Source: Saprospiraceae bacterium (GTDB lineage: Bacteria; Bacteroidota; Bacteroidia; Chitinophagales; Saprospiraceae). Taken from it: 64,000 nucleotides of DNA. A program made the position numbers and the translations under genes. The notes under the pieces are model-generated. The model worked only from the letters and a program-made list of their open reading frames with translations, made no database searches and was not told where the DNA came from. How positions within the stretch are numbered: position 1 is the first letter of the stretch; each line of letters opens with the position of its first letter. This document shows positions 38,479 to 47,380 of this stretch, piece after piece. The stretch lies in the NCBI GenBank assembly GCA_022844565.1, contig JALHLK010000003.1:124001-188000 (forward strand). The letters are read 5' to 3'.

Positions 38479-39671
38479 GTAGTAATGCCACAAAATTATA
38501 TGAAATTGCCAATAAGAAAAGTAGGAATATCATTGGGCTGATGTCTGGTACCAGCCTAGATGGATTGGACATTGCATTGGTAAATATAGAAGCTTTTGGA
38601 AGTGATACAAAATGCAAGAGTATCAACTTTAAAACCGTAAATTATTCTGGTGAAGAAAGAGAAAAGATCAATAAGATATTTACCAAAAGCATGATTGACT
38701 TGCAGTATCTGACTGTTCTTAACGAATGGATAGGAAGACTTCATGGCGATATGATCAATGCTACTTTAGGGGAATGGGGTATCGATAATAGAGAAATAGA
38801 TCTAATTGCCAGCCATGGACAAACAATATACCACGCTCCGAATAGTTTGCACCAATTGAAAGATTTTAATTTTGATGCTACTTTGCAAATAGGAGATGGA
38901 GATCACATTGCAGTGACCACAGGCATAATCACACTATCAGATTTTCGACAAAAGCACATTGCAAAGGGTGGGGAAGGAGCTCCTTTAGCCTTGTACGGTG
39001 ATTGTATTTTGCTTTCTGACCCTGTTCGTCAAAGAATTTTGTTAAATCTTGGAGGCATTTCAAATTATACTTATATCCCCAATCAAGCATCCACATTTAT
39101 TGCAGAGGCAAGTGATATCGGACCTGGTAATACACTTATCGATTTATTGAGTAAAAAATTCTACAATCTGTCTTATGATAATGATGGTGCTATAGGAAAA
39201 AGTGGCTTCTTAAATCAGGCTTTACTTGATTCGATGATTGTAGATGAGTTTTTTGACTTACCTTATCCTAAATCTACTGGTCAAGAATATTTTAATGAAA
39301 AATGGCTTGATAGTCATGTTCAGAATATATACCCTTCTATTTCTAATGATGATTTGATGTGTACCGTTACCCACCTTACAGCTAAGAGCATAGCAATATG
39401 CTTAAATGACTTGATGGCAAAGTACGGACCTTGTGACCTTTTCATAAGTGGAGGAGGTGCTTTAAATAAATTTTTAGTAGAACTTTTTCACCAATACATT
39501 CCTAATACCAGAATAGCCTTCAGTGATGAATTAGGTGTACCTTACGATGCCAAAGAAGCCATACTTTTTGCTGTGTTGGCCAATGAATGCCTTTGTAATC
39601 GTGACCCTAGCTACAAATTGATTCAAAAATATGGGGATTTTACAATGGGTAAAGTTTGTTTTCCAAATTAA
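38475..39671 (+). CDS. anmK: Anhydro-N-acetylmuramic acid kinase
   Basis: NIIGLMSGTSLDGLDIALV...LIASHGQTIYHAP...DFRQKHIAKGGEGAPLA...LLNLGGISNYTY...FISGGGALN. Confidence 0.94.
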   Translation: MSSNATKLYEIANKKSRNIIGLMSGTSLDGLDIALVNIEAFGSDTKCKSINFKTVNYSGEEREKINKIFTKSMIDLQYLTVLNEWIGRLHGDMINATLGEWGIDNREIDLIASHGQTIYHAPNSLHQLKDFNFDATLQIGDGDHIAVTTGIITLSDFRQKHIAKGGEGAPLALYGDCILLSDPVRQRILLNLGGISNYTYIPNQASTFIAEASDIGPGNTLIDLLSKKFYNLSYDNDGAIGKSGFLNQALLDSMIVDEFFDLPYPKSTGQEYFNEKWLDSHVQNIYPSISNDDLMCTVTHLTAKSIAICLNDLMAKYGPCDLFISGGGALNKFLVELFHQYIPNTRIAFSDELGVPYDAKEAILFAVLANECLCNRDPSYKLIQKYGDFTMGKVCFPN

Positions 39672-39681
39672 TAATTTTGTC

Positions 39682-41226
39682 ATGGTCAGAAATATTCTAT
39701 TAGTACTGATAGTCTGTGTGAAGGTTAGTTGTTATACACAAGCTCAAAATATAAAAGTATTTAGCTGGAATATAAGGATGGATACCAAAAATGATGGAGT
39801 CGATCAATGGACAAATCGAAAGAAAGAATTAGCCAATTTTGTAAAAAACGAAAATCCTGATTTTTTTGGAATACAAGAAGGACTTTCTCACCAAGTAAAA
39901 TACCTCGAAAAGAAGCTAAAAGATTACGACTATATCGGTGTAGGGCGAGATGATGGGGCTCAAGCGGGAGAGTTTATGGCTTTATTTTATAAGAAAAAAC
40001 TATGGAAGCCTATAAAGTCGGGAAATTTTTGGCTTTCTGATACTCCTTCACAAGTATCAAGAGGTTGGGATGCTGCATGCCATCGTATTACAACTTACGG
40101 TACCTTTGTCAATAAAGGTAAAGACACGATCACCGTATACAACACCCACCTCGATCATCAAGGTGTCCTGGCGAGAACCAATAGTGTAACTCAACTCAAT
40201 CAACTGATCAATGAAAATAAATACCCAAAAATCCTGATGGGTGATTTTAATTTTAACCCGCAAAACCAATTGTATACCAATATATCAGCCATATGGTCGG
40301 ATAGCAGGCTGGCTACAAAAAATGTAAAAGAATCACAAGAAGGTACTTTTAATGGGTTTAAAACAGATCTCACACCTAAGGAACGAATAGATTATGTTTT
40401 TACCGACCCGGCAAATTGGTCAATAATTCAATACAAGTCAGCTAATGTATATTCAAAAAATAGCCGCCATTTATCGGATCATAATCCTGTGATGGTTGAG
40501 CTGGCATTGATTAAAAAGTCAACCTTTCAGTATCGATGGAAGGTGGTGGATTATGATACTTTGCCCTTCAGAGTTATGTACCCACTTGATTTTGATCCAA
40601 ACAAAAAGTATCCAGTTGTTTTGTTTTTACATGGAGCTGGTGAACGTGGTAATGATAATGAACGACAATTGATACATGGAGCTAAATTATTTCAAGATTC
40701 GATACATTCTTATCAAGCAATTTACATTTTACCACAATGTAGAGCAGGTAGTTACTGGGCATCGGTAGATGTAAACAGAACACCAGGTAACAATATTTTT
40801 GCTTTTAGAGATGACGTTAATCCAACAAAAGATCTTGGTAACGTGATTGATGTTTTAAACACAACAATTAAACTTCCGTATATAGATGAGCGTAGAATTT
40901 ATGTTGGCGGTTTGTCGATGGGAGGTATGGGTACATGGGAGTTGCTATGGCGACTACCCAATACTTTTGCAGCTGCAACGCCTATTTGTGGAGGGGGATT
41001 GGAGTCTAAAGCCTTTATGATGGTCAATGTCCCAATTTGGACTTTTCATGGTTCGACAGATGATGTTGTAGGCTTAAAGTATAGTCAGCAGATGGTAGAT
41101 GCCCTTTACTTAAATAATGGAAAACCCAAATTCACAGTTTATCCAGGCGTTGGCCATGATTCTTGGACGAAAGCCTTTGCAGAAAAAGATTTTTTGAAGT
41201 GGATTTTTGATCAAAGGAAGGATTGA
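39682..41226 (+). CDS. Two-domain secreted protein: endonuclease/exonuclease/phosphatase domain plus alpha/beta-hydrolase (esterase/phospholipase-like) domain
   Basis: KVFSWNIRMDTKNDGVDQWTNRKKEL...FFGIQEGL...YNTHLDHQG...MGDFNFNP...SDHNPVMVEL then PVVLFLHGAGERGNDN...IYVGGLSMGGMGTWELL...GVGHDSWTKAF. Start likely ATG 39682 (signal peptide) rather than 39631. Confidence 0.9.
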   Translation: MVRNILLVLIVCVKVSCYTQAQNIKVFSWNIRMDTKNDGVDQWTNRKKELANFVKNENPDFFGIQEGLSHQVKYLEKKLKDYDYIGVGRDDGAQAGEFMALFYKKKLWKPIKSGNFWLSDTPSQVSRGWDAACHRITTYGTFVNKGKDTITVYNTHLDHQGVLARTNSVTQLNQLINENKYPKILMGDFNFNPQNQLYTNISAIWSDSRLATKNVKESQEGTFNGFKTDLTPKERIDYVFTDPANWSIIQYKSANVYSKNSRHLSDHNPVMVELALIKKSTFQYRWKVVDYDTLPFRVMYPLDFDPNKKYPVVLFLHGAGERGNDNERQLIHGAKLFQDSIHSYQAIYILPQCRAGSYWASVDVNRTPGNNIFAFRDDVNPTKDLGNVIDVLNTTIKLPYIDERRIYVGGLSMGGMGTWELLWRLPNTFAAATPICGGGLESKAFMMVNVPIWTFHGSTDDVVGLKYSQQMVDALYLNNGKPKFTVYPGVGHDSWTKAFAEKDFLKWIFDQRKD

Positions 41227-41284
41227 GTTTTGCTGCCACAAAGCAGCAAATAGTATAAAGAGTTTATTTGTTTAGGCTTTTTGA

Positions 41285-41556
41285 GGGATATAAATTAAAT
41301 TGAGGATTCAATTTCCTAATTGAAAATCCCAAACTTAATTTGGTCATATTGGAATAAAATTTTGGTTTTGCAGCTTTTTTAATCCATAGCAATTAAATAT
41401 TGAACTAAAATTTGGAAATGTTTTGATCTTTCACGATTTTCATTTCTACCTATACCTAGAAAATGACCATTTTTGCCCAATTTTGATGAGTAGTAGTATA
41501 TTTTACACTTGCTAATTTATTGATTATTAAAGAGCAATTGATTTAATTTATATCCC
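41285..41556. repeat. Intergenic element with 16-bp terminal inverted repeats
   Basis: GGGATATAAATTAAAT (41285-41300)/ATTTAATTTATATCCC (41541-41556); internal GGATTCAATT-TCCT-AATTGAAAATCC hairpin. Confidence 0.6.
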
Positions 41557-41577
41557 TTTTGAGCAACTTTGTGCATT

Positions 41578-41686
41578 GGTGGTTATAATTTTTTCACCAC
41601 AAAGCTACAAAGGACATAATGAATTTAAGTGTTTAGATCTTTGTGCCACTTTGTGCCTTTGTGGTTATAATTTTTCTACCACAAAA
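41578..41686. repeat. Two copies of an interrupted palindrome (GGTTATAATTTTT..ACCACAAA) with intervening TTTGTGCC-rich tract; second copy overlaps the lpxH 3' end
   Basis: GGTGGTTATAATTTTTTCACCACAAA (41578-41603) and TTGTGGTTATAATTTTTCTACCACAAAA (41659-41686). Confidence 0.6.
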
Positions 41687-42420
41687 TATTTTAATTCGAT
41701 CTTATCTTGAAGTTTGATATAACTACATTTATCCCACCATTCGCCTAAGTTGTAATAAACAGCTTTTCCATTTGGCAATTTATGCTCCATAGGTATATGT
41801 CTGTGTCCAAAAATGTAATAATCGATTTCTGGATGATCATCGTGATTAGCTTGGCAATAGATGATTTGTCTTTCTTTAGTAGAATCAATAAGGTGAGTCT
41901 CCTGATCATTCATCCGACTGGTGTGACTCGCATATTTCATCAATTTAAGACCAAGGGTAGGGTGGATAAGTGAGAAAAGGTTTTGACACATTTTATTGGT
42001 CAAAAGACTTTTTACAATTTTATATTTTATATCGCCTGGACCTAATCCATCACCATGGCCGATATGAAGATTTTTTCCAAATCGTGATATAGTTTGTGGT
42101 TGGTAGTAGATTTTTGCTCGAAATTCCTTCGTGAAATAATCCTTAACCCATAAGTCGTGATTGCCGGTAAAAAAGTGAATTTGAATACCCATGTCTGCCA
42201 ATTCTGCGAGTTTGCCTTGAAGCCTGATAAATCCCTTTGGCACAGCTTCTTTGTATTCAAACCAATAATCAAAGATGTCACCCAGTAGAAAGATCTCTGA
42301 GGCATCATTTTTTATCGAATCCAACCAAGATACGATGACTTTTTCCCTTCCACCAGAGTTGGGTAGGCTTTTTGAACCTAGATGAAAATCACTTGCAAAA
42401 TAAATTGCTTTTTCTAACAT
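41665..42420 (-). CDS. lpxH: UDP-2,3-diacylglucosamine diphosphatase
   Basis: IYFASDFHLGSK...LLGDIFDYWFEYK...FFTGNHDLW...LHIGHGDGLGPGD...IFGHRHIPMEHKL. Confidence 0.9.
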   Translation of the reverse strand: MLEKAIYFASDFHLGSKSLPNSGGREKVIVSWLDSIKNDASEIFLLGDIFDYWFEYKEAVPKGFIRLQGKLAELADMGIQIHFFTGNHDLWVKDYFTKEFRAKIYYQPQTISRFGKNLHIGHGDGLGPGDIKYKIVKSLLTNKMCQNLFSLIHPTLGLKLMKYASHTSRMNDQETHLIDSTKERQIIYCQANHDDHPEIDYYIFGHRHIPMEHKLPNGKAVYYNLGEWWDKCSYIKLQDKIELKYFVVEKL

Positions 42421-42567
42421 GGGTAATGTTTATATCGCAAAAGTAAGATAAGTTTCGCTTTTTTAATCGAGACTTAAATAAAGACTGTGTTTTTCAAAAT
42501 ATTCTAGATCATAAAGCTTTTTTATCTTATCTCTATCCGATGAATATTCCTTTGATGATTAGGTTAA

Positions 42568-43413
42568 TCAAATTTTTGCTAGCTGATCGTCAATTTGATA
42601 AAGAAAAAGTTCATCAAATCTTTCAAAATATGGTTCTCCCTTTTTTTGGCCATTTATTAGTAATTCTCTCGCTTGAAGAAGATATTTTTTAGCTTCTACC
42701 TTATTGTCTTTTGCTATATAAAGTAAGCCTAATTGGTAAAGAGCTTCTGAATATTTTGGTGCAAATTTTAAAACTATTTGGTAGTGATGTGAGGCTTGAT
42801 CATAATTTTTGTTTTCTTGATGACATCTACCAAGGTAAAAATGAACTAAAAAATTCTTTTCAGTACTGAATCCGATTTTACGCTCCTCCGAAAGAACAGA
42901 ATCTAGAACACTTATAGCTTCAGGATATCTTTTTAATCGCATCAAAGCTTGGCCTTTAAGTAGTCCACATGGTTCTCCCCAGCATCCGCTATACTTTGTT
43001 TTGAGTATGGTAAAAATCTGATCTACATCTCGTATTGTACCAGTATAATCTCTGTAGAAGTAAAGTAAACTCCACGCCCTATACTTAAGCGCATCTGCAT
43101 TTCCCTTTGCTACATCCATTGCGACAGCCTTATTGAGTATCGCCATTGCTTTTAAATGTTCCCCATTTTTCTTATACGAATAGGATAAGACTTGGATATT
43201 TTCGATATTGTCGGGTTGCAACAATATTGCCGTATCTTTAGCGAGCCTATGTGCTTTAGATGTTTGTAGATAATAATATGAAAGATCTCTAAACTGTTCT
43301 GAAAGGGAATCTTTTTCTGTCTTACTCAGTTTTTCATATGGAAATGGAGCTGGCCCATCAGTTGACTTGCAACCCACAAATAGTATCATAATCAAAAGTA
43401 TTCTTATGGACAT
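42568..43413 (-). CDS. TPR-repeat lipoprotein
   Basis: MSIRILLIMILFVGCKS lipobox; tandem TPR-like helices (ASHHYQIVLKFAPKYSEALYQLGLLYIAKDNKVEAKKYLLQA). Confidence 0.75.
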   Translation of the reverse strand: MSIRILLIMILFVGCKSTDGPAPFPYEKLSKTEKDSLSEQFRDLSYYYLQTSKAHRLAKDTAILLQPDNIENIQVLSYSYKKNGEHLKAMAILNKAVAMDVAKGNADALKYRAWSLLYFYRDYTGTIRDVDQIFTILKTKYSGCWGEPCGLLKGQALMRLKRYPEAISVLDSVLSEERKIGFSTEKNFLVHFYLGRCHQENKNYDQASHHYQIVLKFAPKYSEALYQLGLLYIAKDNKVEAKKYLLQARELLINGQKKGEPYFERFDELFLYQIDDQLAKI

Positions 43414-44555
43414 AAATCTGTAATTTTACCATTTTCGATTTTAAACATTAAAAATGCGTGAACATCTTTAAAGCCAAGATATTCACCATCTATACTTGGC
43501 CAATCTTTGAGTTGCACTACCTGACTAATTATGTGATTTACTAATCCAAAATCAAATGCTATTTTTTGAAAATTTGTATCCATTTGTTCCAAACCTATGT
43601 GTCCAATTTCTCCTCTACAGTTCACTGTGAAATGTACATTAATGTATCCATCACCTTTGGATACGGGTGCTTGGTCAGATATTTTTTTGACCAAAAAATC
43701 ATTGCCTTTTAGATATGTCACGTCACCAGTTGATGTATAATAGTATTCACCAGTGAAACCTTCAAAACAAGGATGAAATTCTTTGCCAGCCATTGGTACT
43801 TTAAGACTACTTATGGTTGTGAATTCTTCTATTTTTTCATCTGAATCATCAAAATATCGCAGTGTCATTCCAGAATCAGATATTTTCAAAACTTGATATA
43901 AAGTCTTTGGATTATTTACTGGATCAACATTCTCAGAAATGAAGAGAAGGTCATCAATTCTCGTAAGTGTATATGCGGTCTTTTGGTATTCTTGATAAAT
44001 ATATTGTCCTAAGTAGTAATAGTCATATGTTGTTGTTAGTTGGCCATTTTCAAATTTCCAGTATTTGTTAATTTTTAAATCTGTATTTGGATTGTTTGGC
44101 ATTTCAGGGCATTTAAATGTGCGATACTCTAGGTTAACCTGTGATTTAATATTTGCTTGAAGAGCTTTCCTAAATCTGATTCGGTATTTCCAATTAAGAT
44201 TGCCTTCAGATATCGGAAAGCTTAAAGTATCATTTAATGGAAAAGTATTTAATACATCGTTTGATTTCCATAATATCAAAGATGGATTATTTTTGAATAA
44301 TATGGTATCACCTGTTTCTGTCGTTTTATGAACGTTCACAGAATCAACAATTTGGCTTTTATAATCTAATAATTCAATTTGATGCTCATTCATTTGGATA
44401 AAGTATGGATATGGTATAGTCATATCAATACTTCTATTTGTTCCTACCCAGACATCTGACAAAAGCTTTTCACTACTTTTACACGAGCCAAACAAAAACC
44501 AAAAGATGATAGAATATTTAAAGTATCTCTGCATGAACCAGAATCTGTTAAGCAA
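43404..44555 (-). CDS. Hypothetical lipoprotein
   Basis: FLFGSCKSSEK lipobox; overlaps the TPR lipoprotein start, probable operon. Confidence 0.65.
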   Translation of the reverse strand: MLNRFWFMQRYFKYSIIFWFLFGSCKSSEKLLSDVWVGTNRSIDMTIPYPYFIQMNEHQIELLDYKSQIVDSVNVHKTTETGDTILFKNNPSLILWKSNDVLNTFPLNDTLSFPISEGNLNWKYRIRFRKALQANIKSQVNLEYRTFKCPEMPNNPNTDLKINKYWKFENGQLTTTYDYYYLGQYIYQEYQKTAYTLTRIDDLLFISENVDPVNNPKTLYQVLKISDSGMTLRYFDDSDEKIEEFTTISSLKVPMAGKEFHPCFEGFTGEYYYTSTGDVTYLKGNDFLVKKISDQAPVSKGDGYINVHFTVNCRGEIGHIGLEQMDTNFQKIAFDFGLVNHIISQVVQLKDWPSIDGEYLGFKDVHAFLMFKIENGKITDLCP

Positions 44556-44853
44556 AAATAAGTTTATAATTTCGGATAGAAATATTTATTTGTCATATTA
44601 ACAACTGGATAACAATATGAAAATTTGAGTTTCAATTTTTTAGAATCCTTTTCCAAAATTTAAAATGGTACATGACATAACTGGAATAGAAGAAAAGTTT
44701 AACTTCCATTTCTTTATTTTACATAATCAAATAAATTTTCTATTGACTAATTTTAGTTAAATATTATCAAAAATATTTTTTATTTACTAAGAACAATTCA
44801 ATGTTAGTTTGCGTTAGAAAAATAGTTGTCATTATTGTTAAAATATATAAAAA

Positions 44854-45264
44854 ATGAAAAAGTTAGTTTTAATGTTGTTTGCATCACTCATCATTGTGTC
44901 ATGTGGAAAAGAAGAAGTCGTTGAAGACTCAAAACCTGAAGCCAAATTGGTTGAAATAAAATCTCTCACAGAATTTGAAAGTACTATTAAAACAGGTGTT
45001 TCTTTTATGTTTTTCCATGCTACTTGGTGCAGTATTTGTAAAGCCCAAAGGCCTAATATTCTTGGCCTTTTGTCTGATTCTGCTTTATCTAAAGTAAAAT
45101 TTGGGGAAGTCGATAAAGACCAAAGTAAACAAATTTTAGATAAATATCCTGTCGCAGGTCAACCAGTGATGATCATTTATAAAGACAATGTAGAGAAGGA
45201 GCGATTGTCAGGTGTTCACACGAAAGAACATATGACCGAGTTGTTGAAAAAATTAAATCCATAG
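44854..45264 (+). CDS. Thioredoxin-like lipoprotein
   Basis: MLFASLIIVSCGKEE lipobox; MFFHATWCSICKAQRPN CxxC thioredoxin fold. Confidence 0.88.
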   Translation: MKKLVLMLFASLIIVSCGKEEVVEDSKPEAKLVEIKSLTEFESTIKTGVSFMFFHATWCSICKAQRPNILGLLSDSALSKVKFGEVDKDQSKQILDKYPVAGQPVMIIYKDNVEKERLSGVHTKEHMTELLKKLNP

Positions 45265-45290
45265 GATTGATTTATTATTTTCCAAAAATA

Positions 45291-45327
45291 AAAAAGACCC
45301 TGAAAATGTGAATTTCAGGGTCTTTTT
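45291..45327. terminator. Bidirectional intrinsic terminator between convergent genes
   Basis: AAAAAGACCCTGAAA (45291-45305)/TTTCAGGGTCTTTTT (45313-45327), perfect 15-bp stem. Confidence 0.9.
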
Positions 45328-45349
45328 ATTTTAGAAAAGTGCTTTTTGT

Positions 45350-46882
45350 TTAAATTATATTCGAATAATCTACTTTTTCACCCACAATCTTACTAATCTC
45401 ATCAATTGACACCCTAATTTGTTGTAAAGTATCTCTATCTCTTAAGGTCACCGTATTGTTTTCCAACGTTTCGAAATCTATCGTCACACAATATGGGGTA
45501 CCTATAGCATCTTGTCTTCTATATCTTCGACCGATCGCATCTTTTTCATCGTATTGACATAAGAATTTTTTCTTTAACGTGTCAAATACATCACTTGCAG
45601 CTTTAGTCAACTCCTCCTTATTTTTCAAAAGGGGTAAAACTGCCACTTTATTTGGAGCAAGACAAGGGTGCAATTTCATCACAGTCCTTGTTGACTCATT
45701 GCCATCAGCATCTGGCACTTTTTCTTCTTGCAAAGACTCACTGATCATCGCTAAAAACATTCGATCACATCCTATTGAAGTCTCCACAACATATGGTACG
45801 TAATTTTCATTCAATTCGGGATCGAAATATTGTAGTTTTTTGCCTGATAACTCTTGATGTTGACTTAGATCGAAGTTGGTTCGAGAGTGTATACCTTCTA
45901 ATTCTCTAAAACCAAAAGGAAACTCATATTGGATGTCTACCGCGGCATTAGCATAGTGTGCTAAATTATCGTGATCATGAAATCTCAATTTAGAAGAGGG
46001 AGTTCCTAACGCCAAATGCCATTTCAATCTCGTTTCTTTCCAATATTCATACCACTTCATTTCTTCACCTGGTCTTATGAAAAACTGCATCTCCATCTGT
46101 TCGAATTCGCGCATTCGGAAGATAAACTGACGAGCCACAATCTCATTTCTGAAGGCTTTACCTATTTGAGCAATTCCAAACGGTATTTTTTGTCTAGTTG
46201 ACTTCTGTACATTCAAAAAATTGACAAAGATACCTTGTGCTGTCTCAGGTCGAAGATAAAGCTTTCCTTCTTCCCCAGCAATATTGCCCAATTGAGTATT
46301 AAACATTAGATTAAACTGACGGACTTCTGTCCAATTTCTTGAGCCACTTTCTGGACAAGGGATTTCGCAATCTTCGATGACTTGTTTGAGGCCTTCCATA
46401 TCGCCTACTTTCAAGGCTTCATTCATCCTCTTCAGTACAGTATCAATTTCAGCTTGTCTTTCAAGTACTCTTGGGTTGGTAGCACGATACATCACTTCGT
46501 CAAATGAGGTACCAAATTTTTCTTTAGCTTTAGCTACGTCTTTATTGATTTTTTCTTCAATTTTCTCTGCATATCCTTCTATCAATTGGTCCGCTCTATA
46601 CCTCTTTTTAGAATCTTTGTTATCAACCAACGGGTCATTAAATGCATCAACGTGACCTGATGCTTTCCAAGTCTTAGGGTGCATAAAGATCGCAGCATCG
46701 ATACCAACAATATTTTCATGCATTTGTACCATGCTCTTCCACCAGTAAGATTTGATATTGTTTTTTAGTTCTGAGCCATAAGGACCGTAATCGTACACAG
46801 CACTCAGGCCGTCATAGATTTCACTTGACGGGTATATAAATCCATATTCTTTACAGTGAGATATAAGATCTTTAAATTCCAT
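45350..46882 (-). CDS. glyS: Glycine--tRNA ligase
   Basis: FKDLISHCKEYGFIYPSSEIYDGLSAVYDYGPYGSELKNNIK...LYLRPETAQGIFVNFLN...FRNEI. Confidence 0.97.
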   Translation of the reverse strand: MEFKDLISHCKEYGFIYPSSEIYDGLSAVYDYGPYGSELKNNIKSYWWKSMVQMHENIVGIDAAIFMHPKTWKASGHVDAFNDPLVDNKDSKKRYRADQLIEGYAEKIEEKINKDVAKAKEKFGTSFDEVMYRATNPRVLERQAEIDTVLKRMNEALKVGDMEGLKQVIEDCEIPCPESGSRNWTEVRQFNLMFNTQLGNIAGEEGKLYLRPETAQGIFVNFLNVQKSTRQKIPFGIAQIGKAFRNEIVARQFIFRMREFEQMEMQFFIRPGEEMKWYEYWKETRLKWHLALGTPSSKLRFHDHDNLAHYANAAVDIQYEFPFGFRELEGIHSRTNFDLSQHQELSGKKLQYFDPELNENYVPYVVETSIGCDRMFLAMISESLQEEKVPDADGNESTRTVMKLHPCLAPNKVAVLPLLKNKEELTKAASDVFDTLKKKFLCQYDEKDAIGRRYRRQDAIGTPYCVTIDFETLENNTVTLRDRDTLQQIRVSIDEISKIVGEKVDYSNII

Positions 46883-46932
46883 TATATTTTTATAGTTGAA
46901 TTTTTATTAATAGCTTTTTATTAAAATTTTGC

Positions 46933-47298
46933 TTAAAATGGTAAATCACCAAAATCTGGCATATCTTCAGAGATTGATTCAAAAGTATCAAAATCTCCCA
47001 TCGTTTTTTCTTGTACAGGTGCATTGGCAACTGCGGCTACTTTTTCCAATTTCCAAGCATTAAGATTGGTTAAGTACTTTCCTTGCCATTCTCTTCCTCT
47101 CAAGTCAAAGAATACCTTTACCTTCTCTCCTTCAGCATAGGAATCCAATATACCACATCGCTCTTGTGTCAATTGAAACTTGATGTACTGAGGATAGGTC
47201 TCCTCTGTGGTAATTACCAAATCTCTCGTTTGAAATGTACTCGTTTTTGACTCTGTGTCAAACTTTTTATGTAATAATCCTTGTATTTCGAAACTCAT
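46933..47298 (-). CDS. DUF3127 domain-containing (OB-fold) protein
   Basis: MSFEIQGLLHKKFDTESKTSTFQTRDLVITTEETYPQYIKFQLTQERC...VKVFFDLRGREWQGKYLTNLNAWKLEK. Confidence 0.93.
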   Translation of the reverse strand: MSFEIQGLLHKKFDTESKTSTFQTRDLVITTEETYPQYIKFQLTQERCGILDSYAEGEKVKVFFDLRGREWQGKYLTNLNAWKLEKVAAVANAPVQEKTMGDFDTFESISEDMPDFGDLPF

Positions 47299-47380
47299 TT
47301 TATTAACTTTTAATTTTTAAAAACTTTTATATTTAAATATATCTATCCTTTTCTAAAACCTAATCCCTAACCCCTAAAAC

